Of a DNA stretch of 53,745 nucleotides, positions 1 to 9,881 are shown one piece after another. A model generated the notes under the pieces. That model did no database searches. It was not told the DNA's origin and worked only from the letters and a program-made list of their open reading frames with translations. This DNA is from Acidobacteriota bacterium (GTDB lineage Bacteria; Acidobacteriota; Terriglobia; Acidiferrales; UBA7541), in the NCBI GenBank assembly GCA_003224055.1, contig QHYE01000054.1, positions 39,102-92,846 on the forward strand, given 5' to 3'. Every line of letters starts with the position of its first letter. Position 1 is the stretch's first letter. The translations under genes were made by a program, and so were the position numbers.

Positions 1-1
1 A

Positions 2-733
2 GACAACACGCCGGGTATCTCACAAATCTTTTTCAGCCGCTTGCCCGCCGACGCAGGAGCAAACCAGCCGCCGACGATCGTGACTCCGCCAGCGAATCAG
101 ACAGTCACGGCGGGTCAGACGGCGACGTTCTCGGTGACGGCCTCCGGCACCGCGCCCTTGAGCTATCAGTGGCAAAAGAATGGCGCGGACATCAACGGGG
201 CTACCTTGGCGAGCTACACCACTCCGGCCACAGCCGCGCAGGACAATGGTGCGGAGTTCAGGGTAGTGGTGAGCAACTCGGCAGGCAAGGCAACCAGCAA
301 TCCGGCGACGCTTACAGTGTCCCCGCCCGAATGCTCGCCGACGTCGCGGGTTTCGCTATCCCCGGATACCCTCTGGTCGCCGAACCACAAACTCGTCCAA
401 ATCACTGCAACACTCGAAACAAGTGACGGCTGTGATGCGAATCCAGCGGTTACCTTGGAGTCGATCACCAGCAACGAGCCGGACAACGGCCTGGGTGACG
501 GAGACGAGCCGAATGACATCCAGGCGGTGGGCGGCGGACCGATCCCGTTCGGAACCTATGTGCGGTCGTTCTTGTTGCGAGCGGAACGCTCCGGAATGAG
601 AGCCGGGCGGGTCTACACCGTCAATTACATGGTTCGAAATGCCTCTGGCAACAAAAGCTTGGCATCGGCCCAGGTTTCAGTAGGCAGCCAGGCAACAGAG
701 GCGTCGCCAAATCGCTCGGGCCGTAAGAAGTAG
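2..733 (+). CDS. Secreted Ig-like domain protein, C-terminal part
   Basis: The frame is open to the left edge of the window, so the true start lies outside. After about 20 residues comes an immunoglobulin-like domain with the usual pattern of these bacterial surface proteins: a Pro-rich lead, VTAGQTATFSV, YQWQKNG with its core Trp, and an FRVVVSNSAG end strand. A second domain follows from about residue 110. It carries LWSPNHKLVQI and TSNEPDNGLGDGDEPND, a beta-sandwich module often found after Ig or HYR repeats in secreted bacterial proteins, and it ends with a Ser/Lys-rich tail. I infer an extracellular binding or structural role. No enzyme motif is visible in the part seen. A strong hairpin follows the stop. 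Confidence 0.75.
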   Translation, partial: DNTPGISQIFFSRLPADAGANQPPTIVTPPANQTVTAGQTATFSVTASGTAPLSYQWQKNGADINGATLASYTTPATAAQDNGAEFRVVVSNSAGKATSNPATLTVSPPECSPTSRVSLSPDTLWSPNHKLVQITATLETSDGCDANPAVTLESITSNEPDNGLGDGDEPNDIQAVGGGPIPFGTYVRSFLLRAERSGMRAGRVYTVNYMVRNASGNKSLASAQVSVGSQATEASPNRSGRKK

Positions 734-762
734 GAGTCCGGGTCATAACCTGGAATGATGCT

Positions 763-794
763 CAGATCGCGGCACGCCAACGTGCCGCGATCTG
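763..794 (+). terminator. Perfect 14-bp hairpin after the Ig-like gene
   Basis: The arms at 763-776 and 781-794 are perfect inverted repeats of 14 bp around a CCAA tetraloop, 30 bp after the stop. No long T run follows, so it may be a factor-assisted terminator or an mRNA-stabilising hairpin. It lies between two convergent genes and could serve both. Confidence 0.6.
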
Positions 795-1131
795 GGCATT
801 TCCTTCCCTATCCAGAATCTTGTTTGAATCATTGAACTCTGCCAGTTTGCGCGGATTTCATGCAATACAAATCATTTAGAATCGACACTTACAAAAGTCT
901 ATCAAAACAAATGACTTTAACTCCCTTTAGAATTATGAACTTATGAAAAACATAGGGGTGGGGGGGGATTATGGTTAACCAGAAACCCCAAGAAAGATTT
1001 GCATCCCGGTAGAGCTCGACCGAGGGAGGGACCTGTTTCTTCTTCCCGATGGGCGAATCCGTCCGGCCTGGCACCGTGAGGGTTCCATTCCACCAGTCAC
1101 TGGCCTGTGCCGACCCTGTCGGGTTTAGGCG
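795..1131. other. Intergenic stretch without a recognised gene
   Basis: This lies between two convergent genes. It is more AT-rich than the flanks and holds a G4-T-G8 tract at 955-967. I see no ORF with family features, no RNA gene and no long repeat. Confidence 0.5.
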
Positions 1132-2076
1132 CTACGCGATGCCCAGCCGCCGCACGCAATCTCGAAGAATTTCTGCTTCCCACGCCGGGCGCCTTGGATT
1201 CTTCGGATGCGTCCGATCGCTGGGAATTCTCCCCACCAGATGCAAAAACACGGCAGCGGAATGTTTATACGCCGGAACTGGCGCTCGAAACGCCACGTTT
1301 CCCAAATACTGCAGCGCGTCGGACAGAGCGTAATACCCAGGATCACCTGTTTCCCAGAGGCGGTCGCGCTCCGCAAATTTCTCCGGTGCAAACGTCGCCA
1401 GCCCCAGCAAATAGTCGGAGCCGTATTCGATCATGTTGATGCCCAGATCATTTCCCGTATAGATGCGGAAATCCGGCCGGTGCGCGTCGCGGACGGCGAG
1501 CCGCTCCAACTCGATCAGCCGGTCGAGCGAAGAATGTTTCATCCCCTTGATTTCCGGAATGTCCAACAATCGCCGAAAGGTTTCTTCATCAAAAATCTCG
1601 CCGTTCGGCGCGAACATTTGCCCCAGCTCGAACGCGAGCACATGCGGATATCCTCGGCACATGGCCGCATACGTGGAAGCCTTCTCCGCGGAGGATTTTC
1701 CGTGCAGCCGGCTCGTCTGGAACACGATCGGAATTCCACCATGTGAAACAATGGCGTCCATCTGCTTCCGGTAGAGTTCAACAATGTCGCCTGTTTGTCC
1801 TTCGATGTACGCACCGCCTACAAATTGCACATCTTTGCCCAGCGCCTCTCGGGTCCATCGCAGCACGTCACCTTTTTCGGAATCGTTCAGATAGTTCACG
1901 TAGCCGGTGTCCATATTCACCGCGTTCATCAGTCCAGCGTGATGCGTGGCGCGCAGATGATTTTGAAAAGCTTCGACGGCGATTCGACCATCCTCTTTAA
2001 ACGGCAGAAGCGCCGCGGCGATGCCTTGAACCTTGCGGCCGAGGACTTGCCGTTGAACGAAAGATTCGATTTTCAT
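1132..2076 (-). CDS. Dihydrodipicolinate synthase (DapA) family protein
   Basis: A 314-residue (beta/alpha)8 protein of the DHDPS / N-acetylneuraminate lyase superfamily, which forms a Schiff base between a lysine and a 2-keto acid. The lysine is in the IKGMKHSS strand and the N-terminal strand is [13 protein letters not shown]. The place where classical members carry a catalytic Tyr (YNxPxRT) reads VFQTSRL, so the Tyr is missing and the reaction is not simply that of DapA or NanA. Start: ATG at 2076 is chosen because it forms an ATGA overlap with the stop of the upstream oxidoreductase, so the two are translationally coupled; a longer frame to 2202 overlaps that gene and has no family homology. 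It is probably an aldolase or dehydratase for a keto-sugar acid. Substrate unknown. Confidence 0.8.
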   Translation of the reverse strand: MKIESFVQRQVLGRKVQGIAAALLPFKEDGRIAVEAFQNHLRATHHAGLMNAVNMDTGYVNYLNDSEKGDVLRWTREALGKDVQFVGGAYIEGQTGDIVELYRKQMDAIVSHGGIPIVFQTSRLHGKSSAEKASTYAAMCRGYPHVLAFELGQMFAPNGEIFDEETFRRLLDIPEIKGMKHSSLDRLIELERLAVRDAHRPDFRIYTGNDLGINMIEYGSDYLLGLATFAPEKFAERDRLWETGDPGYYALSDALQYLGNVAFRAPVPAYKHSAAVFLHLVGRIPSDRTHPKNPRRPAWEAEILRDCVRRLGIA

Positions 2077-3539
2077 CGCTTCGCCTTCGCAACCTTCAAC
2101 CGTTCCGCCAATTCGGAACTCTTGTAGTAGCTGTCCAGTGGATAGCATCCCGAAGGCAAACCCTTCCGCGGCGCGGTTGTGCAATCGCTGAACGTTCTGC
2201 AAACCCGTTTATGCTGAATCTCATTTCCTTCCGTCGCATCCCACAATATCTCGGGATAGGTCAATACCATCCGTCCGAGCCCAACCAAATCCGTCCATTC
2301 CTCGCGCACAGCGGCTTGCGCCACGTTTGGCAAAAAATCCTGCAAATAGCTGTACGCCGTTCCCACAATAATCAGATTCGGAAAACGCTGCTTCAATTCG
2401 CGCGTGACTTTCATCTGCAACGCCACGCCAACCAGCGGATCTTCGGGAGGCTGATACCCGTCCGACGGCGGATAGAGCGCGGGCCGTTGAATGTGCGGAT
2501 TGTAATAGGGACTGCCCGCCGTGATGTTCACTAGCCGGATCTCCAGCTCCTCCAGCAAAGAAAGAAACCGAATCGTCTCGGTCAGATTCGCTTCCGTGGG
2601 ATGAAGCGAATTCACGCCGAATCCCCAGCGGTACGGAATCAAGTTGTCATGCGATTCGGGAATTCCCGGCCCCAGTTTTCCATTCGCCGTTTGGGATGGA
2701 TCGGGGCGAAATGGCACGGTGTCGAAGGCAGAGAGCCGCACGCCAATCGCAAGCCCCGCCGAAATCGAGCGAATACCCTGCACAACTTCGCGCAAAAATC
2801 GCGTGCGATTTTCAAAGCTTCCACCGTATTGCCCTTCCCGCGTATGCGCGCTCAGGAATTCGTGCCCCAGATAACCGTGGCAATGCTTGATGTCCACGAA
2901 ATCGAAACCCAACTCAATCGCCATTCTTGCTGCGCGATGGAATTCTTCGATGATCGCGCGTATCTCTCCGTCGGTCAGAATGGGGTAGTCGCGAGGCAAT
3001 CTCAGTTTTCCATCCAGGATCGGATGATGATAGAGAATGCGTGGTTCCGGCCTGTCGTGCGCATTCGGACGGCAGTAGCGTCCGGAATGCGTCAACTGCA
3101 ATCCGATGAAAAGCCCTTCGTCCGAACCCGTCGTTCGCCGGTGTTCCTCCACCAGCGCCTTTCGCAATCCCACCAATCCTTCTCGCGTGTGCCGCGCAAT
3201 CACGAGCTGATTCGGGTTCGCGCGCCCTTCGTGCGAAACCGCGACCGCTTCCCCTCCCCAGATTAATTTTCCGCCGCTGCGCCCGAAGTTTTTCCAGCGA
3301 TGGATCGTATGCTCGCTCGGATTTCCATCCGCAGCGCCGTCCCATCCTTCCATCGGATGGACCGCGATCCGGTTGCCGATCTTGATTCCGCCGCGCGCAA
3401 GCGGCCCGCGCAACGGTGAATCGGATCCGCGGAGTAGCTCGCCATCGCACGGAATGTTCAATCCGAGAGAGTGCACATGCTCTTGAAAACCCGCGACTTC
3501 CTTCACCGTTCCCAGCCGCAGAATCGGGAGTGTGCTCAT
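2073..3539 (-). CDS. Old Yellow Enzyme family NADH:flavin oxidoreductase
   Basis: A 488-residue FMN-dependent TIM barrel. Family marks include [17 protein letters not shown], the LQLTHSGRY segment with the substrate-binding His, [20 protein letters not shown], and [15 protein letters not shown], the usual OYE/dienoyl-reductase signature. The C-terminal FAD/NAD domain of 2,4-dienoyl-CoA reductase is absent. The end carries three cysteines spaced C-x5-C-x11-C, unlike the CxxCxxxC iron-sulfur motif of that enzyme. Start at 3539 is chosen because the family fold begins shortly after and GATGGAAGC precedes it; a frame to 3728 adds unlikely residues. It overlaps the DapA-family gene by ATGA, so the two products probably act on the same, unidentified, compound. 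Confidence 0.85.
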   Translation of the reverse strand: MSTLPILRLGTVKEVAGFQEHVHSLGLNIPCDGELLRGSDSPLRGPLARGGIKIGNRIAVHPMEGWDGAADGNPSEHTIHRWKNFGRSGGKLIWGGEAVAVSHEGRANPNQLVIARHTREGLVGLRKALVEEHRRTTGSDEGLFIGLQLTHSGRYCRPNAHDRPEPRILYHHPILDGKLRLPRDYPILTDGEIRAIIEEFHRAARMAIELGFDFVDIKHCHGYLGHEFLSAHTREGQYGGSFENRTRFLREVVQGIRSISAGLAIGVRLSAFDTVPFRPDPSQTANGKLGPGIPESHDNLIPYRWGFGVNSLHPTEANLTETIRFLSLLEELEIRLVNITAGSPYYNPHIQRPALYPPSDGYQPPEDPLVGVALQMKVTRELKQRFPNLIIVGTAYSYLQDFLPNVAQAAVREEWTDLVGLGRMVLTYPEILWDATEGNEIQHKRVCRTFSDCTTAPRKGLPSGCYPLDSYYKSSELAERLKVAKAKR

Positions 3540-3609
3540 GCTTCCATCGCCCGGATCTGTTCGCTCATTCCTGGCCGCCCCGTTCCGAAGGTTCGGCGCA
3601 ACGCGCCTC

Positions 3610-3638
3610 TTGACAAATGAGGGCATGCTAAAGATTCT
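3610..3638 (+). promoter_or_regulatory. Possible promoter for the exported cupin gene
   Basis: TTGACA at 3610-3615 is followed after 17 bp by GATTCT at 3633-3638. The -35 box is perfect and the -10 weak. It points at the cupin gene from within the divergent spacer. Confidence 0.3.
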
Positions 3639-3721
3639 TTGTCCCGATGTCGAGGTACTTCTCGTGGACGTTTGTTCGAATTCGCTGAACGATGCATTTG
3701 TAAATTGCAAAAGGAGAAGTG

Positions 3722-4165
3722 ATGTCAATCACGCGACGTGATCTGTGCCTGCTGCTTCCGGCAGCTCTCGTTCCTGCGGCTTTGCGGCCCGCAAACGCGG
3801 CTGCGCAAGAAGGAGCGCTGCCATCCGCGATGTATCCGTTCGAAAAGCTGCCGGTTCGAACGCCAAACAATGCCCAGATCCGCGACGTTCTGAAAGGCAA
3901 GCTCGCTACCGGTGAATCGTTGGAGGTACATGAAACGACGCTGCCTCCGGGCGGCGCGCCTCACGCGGCACACCACCATGTGCACTCCGAAATGTGGCTG
4001 ATTCGAGAAGGAACGGTGGAGCTGAGGGTGAACGGTACGAGCTACCGTCTCGGGCCAGGCTCCGTGGGTTTCGTGCATTCGAACGACGAACACGGAATCA
4101 AGAATGTGGGCACAACGCCGGCGACGTACTTTGTGGTGGCGGTGGGCCCCGGCGCAGGGTCTTGA
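3722..4165 (+). CDS. Exported cupin-domain protein
   Basis: A 147-residue protein with a twin-arginine-like signal ([20 protein letters not shown], then an Ala-rich cleavage region near residue 29). One cupin barrel follows. Motif 1 is [18 protein letters not shown], with the His/His/Glu metal ligands, and motif 2 is [18 protein letters not shown], with the last His ligand. So it is a small periplasmic metal-binding cupin. ATG at 3722 is preferred over GTG at 3719 because AAGGAG at 3711-3716 sits at proper spacing. It is divergent from the OYE/DapA pair and 267 bp before the LacI regulator. A sugar isomerase or epimerase, or a binding role, is possible; the sequence does not decide. Confidence 0.8.
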   Translation: MSITRRDLCLLLPAALVPAALRPANAAAQEGALPSAMYPFEKLPVRTPNNAQIRDVLKGKLATGESLEVHETTLPPGGAPHAAHHHVHSEMWLIREGTVELRVNGTSYRLGPGSVGFVHSNDEHGIKNVGTTPATYFVVAVGPGAGS

Positions 4166-4432
4166 CGAAAAAAGAAACGCGGCGCAGCGTATTACGTGCC
4201 GAGTGAATGGTTGGCTTCCAAGAGAATCATTGCGGGATAGAGGGCCACCAGCAATGGGCGTTTTTTGAATACATGGAGAGTAAGATTGCAGTAAAAATAA
4301 GCACTCGATGTGGAAGAGGCTGTTGTAAGATTGCGCTGCGAACGATTTCACTCGCGGTATTGACATGATGAGCGCAGGCTGATCTCTTGCGATTTGGTGC
4401 CGCCAAAATGACCTAGAGGAAGAGCGTCATGT

Positions 4433-5452
4433 ATGGGTAGCGTTAGAATAAAAGACGTCGCCAAATTGTCGGGCGTGTCAACCGCCACCGTCTCGCACGT
4501 CATCAATAAGACGCGCTACGTCAGCGATGGAACGAAACGAAAAGTTCTAGGCGCAATTGAAAACGTCGGGTACGCACCAAACATACACGCGCGCAATCTG
4601 GCGTCCGGCCGGAGCCGGACTCTCGGCCTGATTATATCGGACATCACCAACCCATTCTTCCCGGACCTTGTTAAGTCCATCCAGGAAAGAGCGCTCGAAC
4701 TGGGCTATGACGTCATTGTTCTTAATACGAATTACGAGCCAGAGCGCGATGCTCCGTATGTGCAGCGACTGCTGGAACTGCAAGTTCGCGGGGTGATGAT
4801 CCTGACGACGGAGATGGATCTCTCCGTCATCGAGCGGCTGTCATCCCGGCGAATTGCCGTGGTTTTTCTGGACATCGGAAAGGTGGGACCACATACAAGC
4901 AATATTCGCGTGAATTATGAAAAGGGGGTCCATCAGGCGGTTGAACATCTGCTTGAACTAGGCCACCGGCAAATTGCCTTCATCGGCGGACCGGAGCACT
5001 TCAAGTCGGCGCAATATAGGCGTCAGGCCTTCCTCAGAACGATGAAGAAGCATAGCGCGTCCTTGCATACCGAGCCGGTGATCTGCAAAGGCGATTTCAA
5101 GCTGGAGAGCGGACAGCAGGCGGTCAGGGAACTCCTGGCATTGAAGATCAGGCCGACGGCGGTCATCGCCGCGAATGATTTGATGGCGGTGGGAGCTTTG
5201 CGCGAACTGGGACGCGCGGGACTACAAGTGCCAAAAGATATTTCAGTAATCGGATGCGACGATATCTGGCTGGCGAAACTTACCGATCCACAACTAACGA
5301 CGATCATGATCCCGCGAGCGGAAATCGGAGCGGCTGCCGTTGAGGCGGTATTGCACACCAATGCCGGAGAAGGGCGTTCCGGCCGCGAAATCAAAATCCG
5401 CACGGAACTTTTGGTGCGGGAATCCACGGGTGCCGCGCCGCGTCTGACGTAA
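4433..5452 (+). CDS. LacI-family transcriptional regulator
   Basis: A 339-residue regulator. The N-terminal helix-turn-helix is VRIKDVAKLSGVSTATVSHV with the hinge helix NIHARNLASGRSRTLG around residues 50-65. A periplasmic-binding-protein-like sugar-sensing domain follows (IISDITNPFFPDL, then AIAANDLMAVGAL-type segment and the ISVIGCDDI strand). LacI proteins repress until a sugar ligand binds. A GAGGAAGA ribosome site precedes ATG 4433. The next gene is the TonB receptor, whose promoter carries a palindrome of the class bound by LacI proteins, and the same palindrome recurs before three further transcription units in the next 16 kb. I infer this protein is their repressor. No copy is seen before the lacI-like gene itself, so autoregulation is not evident. 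Confidence 0.9.
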   Translation: MGSVRIKDVAKLSGVSTATVSHVINKTRYVSDGTKRKVLGAIENVGYAPNIHARNLASGRSRTLGLIISDITNPFFPDLVKSIQERALELGYDVIVLNTNYEPERDAPYVQRLLELQVRGVMILTTEMDLSVIERLSSRRIAVVFLDIGKVGPHTSNIRVNYEKGVHQAVEHLLELGHRQIAFIGGPEHFKSAQYRRQAFLRTMKKHSASLHTEPVICKGDFKLESGQQAVRELLALKIRPTAVIAANDLMAVGALRELGRAGLQVPKDISVIGCDDIWLAKLTDPQLTTIMIPRAEIGAAAVEAVLHTNAGEGRSGREIKIRTELLVRESTGAAPRLT

Positions 5453-5855
5453 GTAAACGACTGGCACGAAGGGCGAGCCGTGCACGAAGGTGGTTCCGCG
5501 CGGACGAACGCGCAATGACAGATTTCCGAAGCCGAAGCTCGTTTAGTATTCCTCAACCAAAACTTTAGAATTTCGGGTTTGACATACCTGCCTGACTGCT
5601 CCTAACCTCCGCGCACAAGAAGCAATTCGAATTACAGATAGTAGCCATCGAATAGTTGGTTCAGTTTGCGGGGGAGTGCGGTTCTTCGCCAGTTCCGGAC
5701 ACCGAAGAAAAATCGTGTGTTCGAATCCTACCGCACGGGAAGGGTCCGCTTGGCAGGGAATTGATTAGGTTGTAAGCGGCAGCTGCCAGAAGGAGAGGCG
5801 CGACAAGAGCGATTAGAAAAAGCGATGGTGCAGAGCAAATAAATGCATTTTGAGC

Positions 5856-5883
5856 TTGACAGAGGAAATGGCAGTGGAATAAT
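5856..5883 (+). promoter_or_regulatory. Promoter of the first TonB receptor
   Basis: TTGACA at 5856-5861 and AATAAT at 5878-5883, 16 bp apart. The predicted start near 5890 is just upstream of the LacI-type operator. The -35 context GAGCTTGACA recurs before the GH97 gene. Confidence 0.6.
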
Positions 5884-5900
5884 GCAAAACCATTAGAAGC

Positions 5901-5929
5901 ACGTAAGCGGTTACGTCAAACGCTTACGC
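5901..5929 (+). promoter_or_regulatory. LacI-type operator A with an adjacent second half-site
   Basis: ACGTAAGCGGTTACGT at 5901-5916 is a 16-bp dyad centred on CG with a single mismatched pair, typical of LacI-family operators. A further CGCTTACG at 5921-5928 lies 13 bp on, centre to centre, and may be a second weaker site. Its place just after the -10 box suits repression. Confidence 0.75.
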
Positions 5930-6000
5930 GCAAGGGGTGGGGCCTTCCAGCAGTTGATATTGGGGACCTTGCTACGAAGTCCAACCGCGAGGTGAAATTC

Positions 6001-9000
6001 ATGTTCGCAAAAGAAATCGGATTGAAAAATTTTGGTCTAGGCATCCTGTTCATCTTCTGCCTGGGTTTGTTTGCATGCGCCATTTCAGCGCGGGCACAGG
6101 GCCTTAACGGTACACTGAGCGGCGCTGTGACGGATCCATCGGGAGCCGGCGTGGCGGACGCCGAACTGACGCTGACAAACAAGGCGACCGGGTTCGAATT
6201 GAGAGCCACTTCGAACGAAAGGGGCGAGTATACCTTCCGCAATTTAACGCCCGGCAATTACGATTTGAAGGTCAGCAAGACAGGGTTTGAAAATTACATC
6301 CAAACAGCCATCGTCATCACGATTAATGCCAGTGCTCACGCTGATGCAGGTCTGAGGGTAGGCACGGCAACGGAAACTGTAACGGTTGAGGGTGGCACTA
6401 CCTTGATCAACTCCGAGAACGCAACGTTGCAAGGAGGCATCGAGCCAGAAACCTTAAAGAGCCTTCCGCTTGTCGTTGAGGGGAAGTTGCGTTCCGCGGC
6501 AAGTCTGGTACTGCTCCTTCCTGGTGTGACCAGCGGGAATGGCGCTCAACCTTTCTCGGCGCGTATCAACGGCGGTCAGGAAACCGGCGATGAGGCTCTT
6601 CTGGACGGCGCAAGCATGCAGCAGGGTTTCATGAGCCAGAGCGGACTAATTTCGATCCATCAAGATTTCACGCAATCGCCGGACATGGTTCAGGAAGTTA
6701 AGGTGATCTCGTCGGATTACGAGGCCCAGTATGGGGGAACCACTTCAGCGGTAATTGCGGTGGTCACCAAGTCTGGCGGGAGCCAATATCACGGCGCAGC
6801 GTTTGAATACTCGCGGAACACAGCGCTGAATGCCAAACAATGGGGTACACCCAAGCGCTCTGTCGATATCGAGAACGACTACGGCGTGAACGTCGGCGGC
6901 CCCGTCAAGATTCCGCACTTGTACAATGGGACCTCCATGCACAAATCCTTCTTCTATTTCAACTATGAGTCCTATCACCTGGCCGGCGGATCTTCGGTCC
7001 CTACTATTTCAATTCCTTCGGCCTTGGAGCGAAAAGGGAATTTCACGGACTGGGGGTTCCCCATCTACGCTCCGAGTACTTTCGCGCCTGGCTCTGTGGC
7101 CACGCAGACAACGGGACCTCAGTCGACGGCTTGCAAGAATGCGCTTCCAGCGGGGTTTGGACCTGGACAGCAATTCCCCGGGAATATCATACCCACGGCT
7201 TGCATTAGCCCGATTGCCGCAGCCTACCTGGCGTTCATGCCGACGCCGACGAATTCGCTAGCAACCAACAACTACACGTTGTCGCGGCCCGTACCGGATA
7301 CACTCACCGCAAACAGCAACTATTATATGTTCCGTATTGACCATAACTACGGGTACAGCGACCACTTCTATTTCTCGTACTGGCGACAGTACACGTCACC
7401 GAATCTCGCAACTACTCTTCCCCGTGAGATCGCGAATGACAGGTTCACTCCGCTACAGAATTCACCGATCATGCGGTTCAACTGGGAGCATATTTTTTCA
7501 ACCAAGATGACGAACCACGTCACCTTGGGCTACCTGAATCGCAACGAAGGCGATTCGACGCTCAACCTAGATCAGATCGGCAAACTACCGGGAATCGCAG
7601 GCGTGGCGGGCAATAACACGCTGCCATCCTTCAACTTCAGCGACGGTTTCCAAACGATCTCAAGCGTTGCGGCCAACAAGACCACGCGCCCGACGTGGGT
7701 CCTCAATGATGTCGCCAGCCGGGTGATCGGCCATCACACGGTAACGTTCGGGGCCGAATGGCGCAATGTCGGCGGCAATATCAACTTCCTAGAAAACCAA
7801 GCAGGCACGTTTAGCTTCGACCGTAAGACCACCAGCTCGCCGGGCGTCGTCAGCGGAAGTCCGATCGCCGGATACTTGCTCGGAGCCGTCAGCACCGGCA
7901 CGGTTGATTTTCGTTCAGTCCCCGCTTGGTATCCGCGGCAGAAGGTTTACGTGGTGCACGCGAACGACACCTGGAAAATTACGCCCAAGCTGAGCTTGAA
8001 TTATGGTCTGCGGTGGGACTATTTCTCTCCTTCGCGCGAAAAGCGCGAACACTATGCGTTCATTGATCCGGTGGGAGCCAATCCTGCTGCTGGCGGACGG
8101 CCGGGCCGTTTGGCCTTCGCGGGTACGGGTTACGGCTCAGCCAGTTTCGGCAGGGACTTCCCTGAGGAGCCGTGGAAGAAGGGATTTGCGCCGCGGTTCG
8201 GCATCGCTTATGCGTACAACCCGAAAACAGTAGTACGCGCGGGCTATGGCCTTTTCTTTTCCCGGACGTTCTACCCGGGCTGGGGGGGAGGAATGGCGCT
8301 CGACGGTTTCAACCTCAAGGATACCTTGAGCCTGACGGGGCCCGCAGGTATTGATCCGGCACTTTATCTGGATACAGGATTTCCGTCCCCCACTGCTACG
8401 CTTGGTTGTGCCTTAGGCGCTACCTGTATTAATTCGGGTTTCGACAACGGTCGGTTTCCTCGTGCCGGCAACGGTAACGGGACGGCTTACCGCACGATTG
8501 ATGGTAACCGCCGGCCATACTCCTCGCAGTGGAACCTGACAATTGAGCGGGAGCTCCCCCAAGAAGTTTTTGTGAGCGTGGCTTACGTGGGAAACAAAGG
8601 AACACGCCTTAATTCGAGTTTGCAACCGATTAACGTCCTGAATCCCTTCGATCCGCAGGTTAAGGCCTTGGAGGCGAACACTACTCCCATAGCTCCCTCC
8701 TGCGCCACGGGCACTCCGGCCCCCGGCGCCAACTGCGGATACGTCCCCGAGCTGAATGCTGTCTTTACCTCGGATAGCCAGACGCTTTTTGGCGTGAAGT
8801 CCCCGTACGCGGGGTGGGTAGGGCAACTGAATAGTGCGGGCAACTGCAGCCCTACCGTCGCCCAAGCGCTGCTGCCCTTCCCGCAATTCTGCGGTGCTCT
8901 CCCCGGATTGAATGAAAACCGCGGCAATTCGATCTATCATTCCTTCCAGGTCAAGATCGAAAAACGTTACAGCAAGGGCCTGTACATGCTTGTGTCCTAC

Positions 9001-9786
9001 ACGAACTCGAAGCTCATTTCCGACGCCGCGGACGGTCCCCAGCAAGCTGGCGCCGGGGAGGCCGGTGGCAATTGGAACGCGAGCCAAGGGGTGATCTCGC
9101 CATTCGAGAAACGCCGCGCTCGCTCGCTTTCGGGCGATGACGTCCCCCAGGTGTTGTCGGCAACCTTCGTTTACGATTTGCCCTTCGGCAAAGGCAAGCG
9201 ATATGCGAGCCAGGGCGGCGCCGTCAACTACTTGGTAGGAGGCTGGCAAATCAGCCCCGTCATCCGCTACTCGCGCGGAACTCCAATGTGGTTCCGCTCG
9301 AGCAACTGCCAAGTGGTGCCCCAATTCCGGCAGAACTGTCTGGTGGGTCTAGTCAAGGGCGCGAATCCCTTCTTGCAAGATCCAAATAGCTTCGATCCGA
9401 GCAAGGGCCCGCTGCTCAACGTTTTGGCATTCGAGCCTAAGGGGGCATTCCAACCGGCAGGGGCGTGTCCCACCTGCACCGGGGTGTTTGGATACACGGG
9501 CGTAGGCCCGCGCATTAGCAACCTGCGAGGCCCGAACTACAAGAACCTGGACTTTTCATTGACCAAGAACACCCGGTTCGGGGAGCGCGTGAACTTCCAG
9601 CTTCGCTTTGCGTTCTTTAACGCCTTTAATGCTCATTACTTCGTCAACAACGGCGTTAACAACGTGGGCTCGAGCTTTGCGTTCAACAACTTCGTAGATA
9701 CCGGAGGTGGCAGCGGTTTCGGCGTCTGGAACGGCAATGTCAGTCCGCCACGCACCATTCAGATTGGCGGGAGGCTAGAGTTTTAA
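6001..9786 (+). CDS. TonB-dependent outer-membrane receptor (galactoside locus)
   Basis: A 1261-residue Oar/acidobacterial-type receptor. A signal peptide (about 1-35, ending ISARAQG) is followed by a carboxypeptidase-regulatory-like domain (LNGTLSGAVTDPSGAG to about residue 115), a plug region (SSDYEAQYGGTTSAVIAVVT near 240), and a long beta-barrel that ends in the aromatic residue typical of outer-membrane proteins (GGRLEF). It should import oligosaccharides across the outer membrane with TonB energy. ATG 6001 is chosen over GTG 5992 because GAGGTGA at 5989-5995 serves as its ribosome site and overlaps the GTG. The LacI-type operator and promoter lie directly upstream and a strong terminator directly downstream, so it is a single-gene unit. 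Substrate inferred as a galactose-containing glycan from the neighbouring GH27 and GH97 genes. Confidence 0.92.
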   Translation: MFAKEIGLKNFGLGILFIFCLGLFACAISARAQGLNGTLSGAVTDPSGAGVADAELTLTNKATGFELRATSNERGEYTFRNLTPGNYDLKVSKTGFENYIQTAIVITINASAHADAGLRVGTATETVTVEGGTTLINSENATLQGGIEPETLKSLPLVVEGKLRSAASLVLLLPGVTSGNGAQPFSARINGGQETGDEALLDGASMQQGFMSQSGLISIHQDFTQSPDMVQEVKVISSDYEAQYGGTTSAVIAVVTKSGGSQYHGAAFEYSRNTALNAKQWGTPKRSVDIENDYGVNVGGPVKIPHLYNGTSMHKSFFYFNYESYHLAGGSSVPTISIPSALERKGNFTDWGFPIYAPSTFAPGSVATQTTGPQSTACKNALPAGFGPGQQFPGNIIPTACISPIAAAYLAFMPTPTNSLATNNYTLSRPVPDTLTANSNYYMFRIDHNYGYSDHFYFSYWRQYTSPNLATTLPREIANDRFTPLQNSPIMRFNWEHIFSTKMTNHVTLGYLNRNEGDSTLNLDQIGKLPGIAGVAGNNTLPSFNFSDGFQTISSVAANKTTRPTWVLNDVASRVIGHHTVTFGAEWRNVGGNINFLENQAGTFSFDRKTTSSPGVVSGSPIAGYLLGAVSTGTVDFRSVPAWYPRQKVYVVHANDTWKITPKLSLNYGLRWDYFSPSREKREHYAFIDPVGANPAAGGRPGRLAFAGTGYGSASFGRDFPEEPWKKGFAPRFGIAYAYNPKTVVRAGYGLFFSRTFYPGWGGGMALDGFNLKDTLSLTGPAGIDPALYLDTGFPSPTATLGCALGATCINSGFDNGRFPRAGNGNGTAYRTIDGNRRPYSSQWNLTIERELPQEVFVSVAYVGNKGTRLNSSLQPINVLNPFDPQVKALEANTTPIAPSCATGTPAPGANCGYVPELNAVFTSDSQTLFGVKSPYAGWVGQLNSAGNCSPTVAQALLPFPQFCGALPGLNENRGNSIYHSFQVKIEKRYSKGLYMLVSYTNSKLISDAADGPQQAGAGEAGGNWNASQGVISPFEKRRARSLSGDDVPQVLSATFVYDLPFGKGKRYASQGGAVNYLVGGWQISPVIRYSRGTPMWFRSSNCQVVPQFRQNCLVGLVKGANPFLQDPNSFDPSKGPLLNVLAFEPKGAFQPAGACPTCTGVFGYTGVGPRISNLRGPNYKNLDFSLTKNTRFGERVNFQLRFAFFNAFNAHYFVNNGVNNVGSSFAFNNFVDTGGGSGFGVWNGNVSPPRTIQIGGRLEF

Positions 9787-9813
9787 ACAAGGCGACCCAA
9801 ACAACCACCCCAC

Positions 9814-9851
9814 CAGCGCCCCGGCTCTCTTGACCGGGGCGCTGTTTTTTT
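9814..9851 (+). terminator. Rho-independent terminator after the TonB receptor
   Basis: An 11-bp GC-rich stem (9814-9824 with 9834-9844) around a 9-base loop is followed by seven T residues at 9845-9851. Confidence 0.9.
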
Positions 9852-9881
9852 GTCGGGATGAGAAGACTTGCTTTGCGGAGG

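Noticed and set aside
955-967. G4-T-G8 tract as a possible phase-variable repeat
   Set aside because: It is in a convergent intergenic stretch with no promoter or coding frame that it could switch.
8413-9324. Long open frame on the minus strand opposite the TonB receptor
   Set aside because: It has no recognisable domain and is fully covered by a strong receptor reading frame; such antisense frames are common in GC-rich genes.
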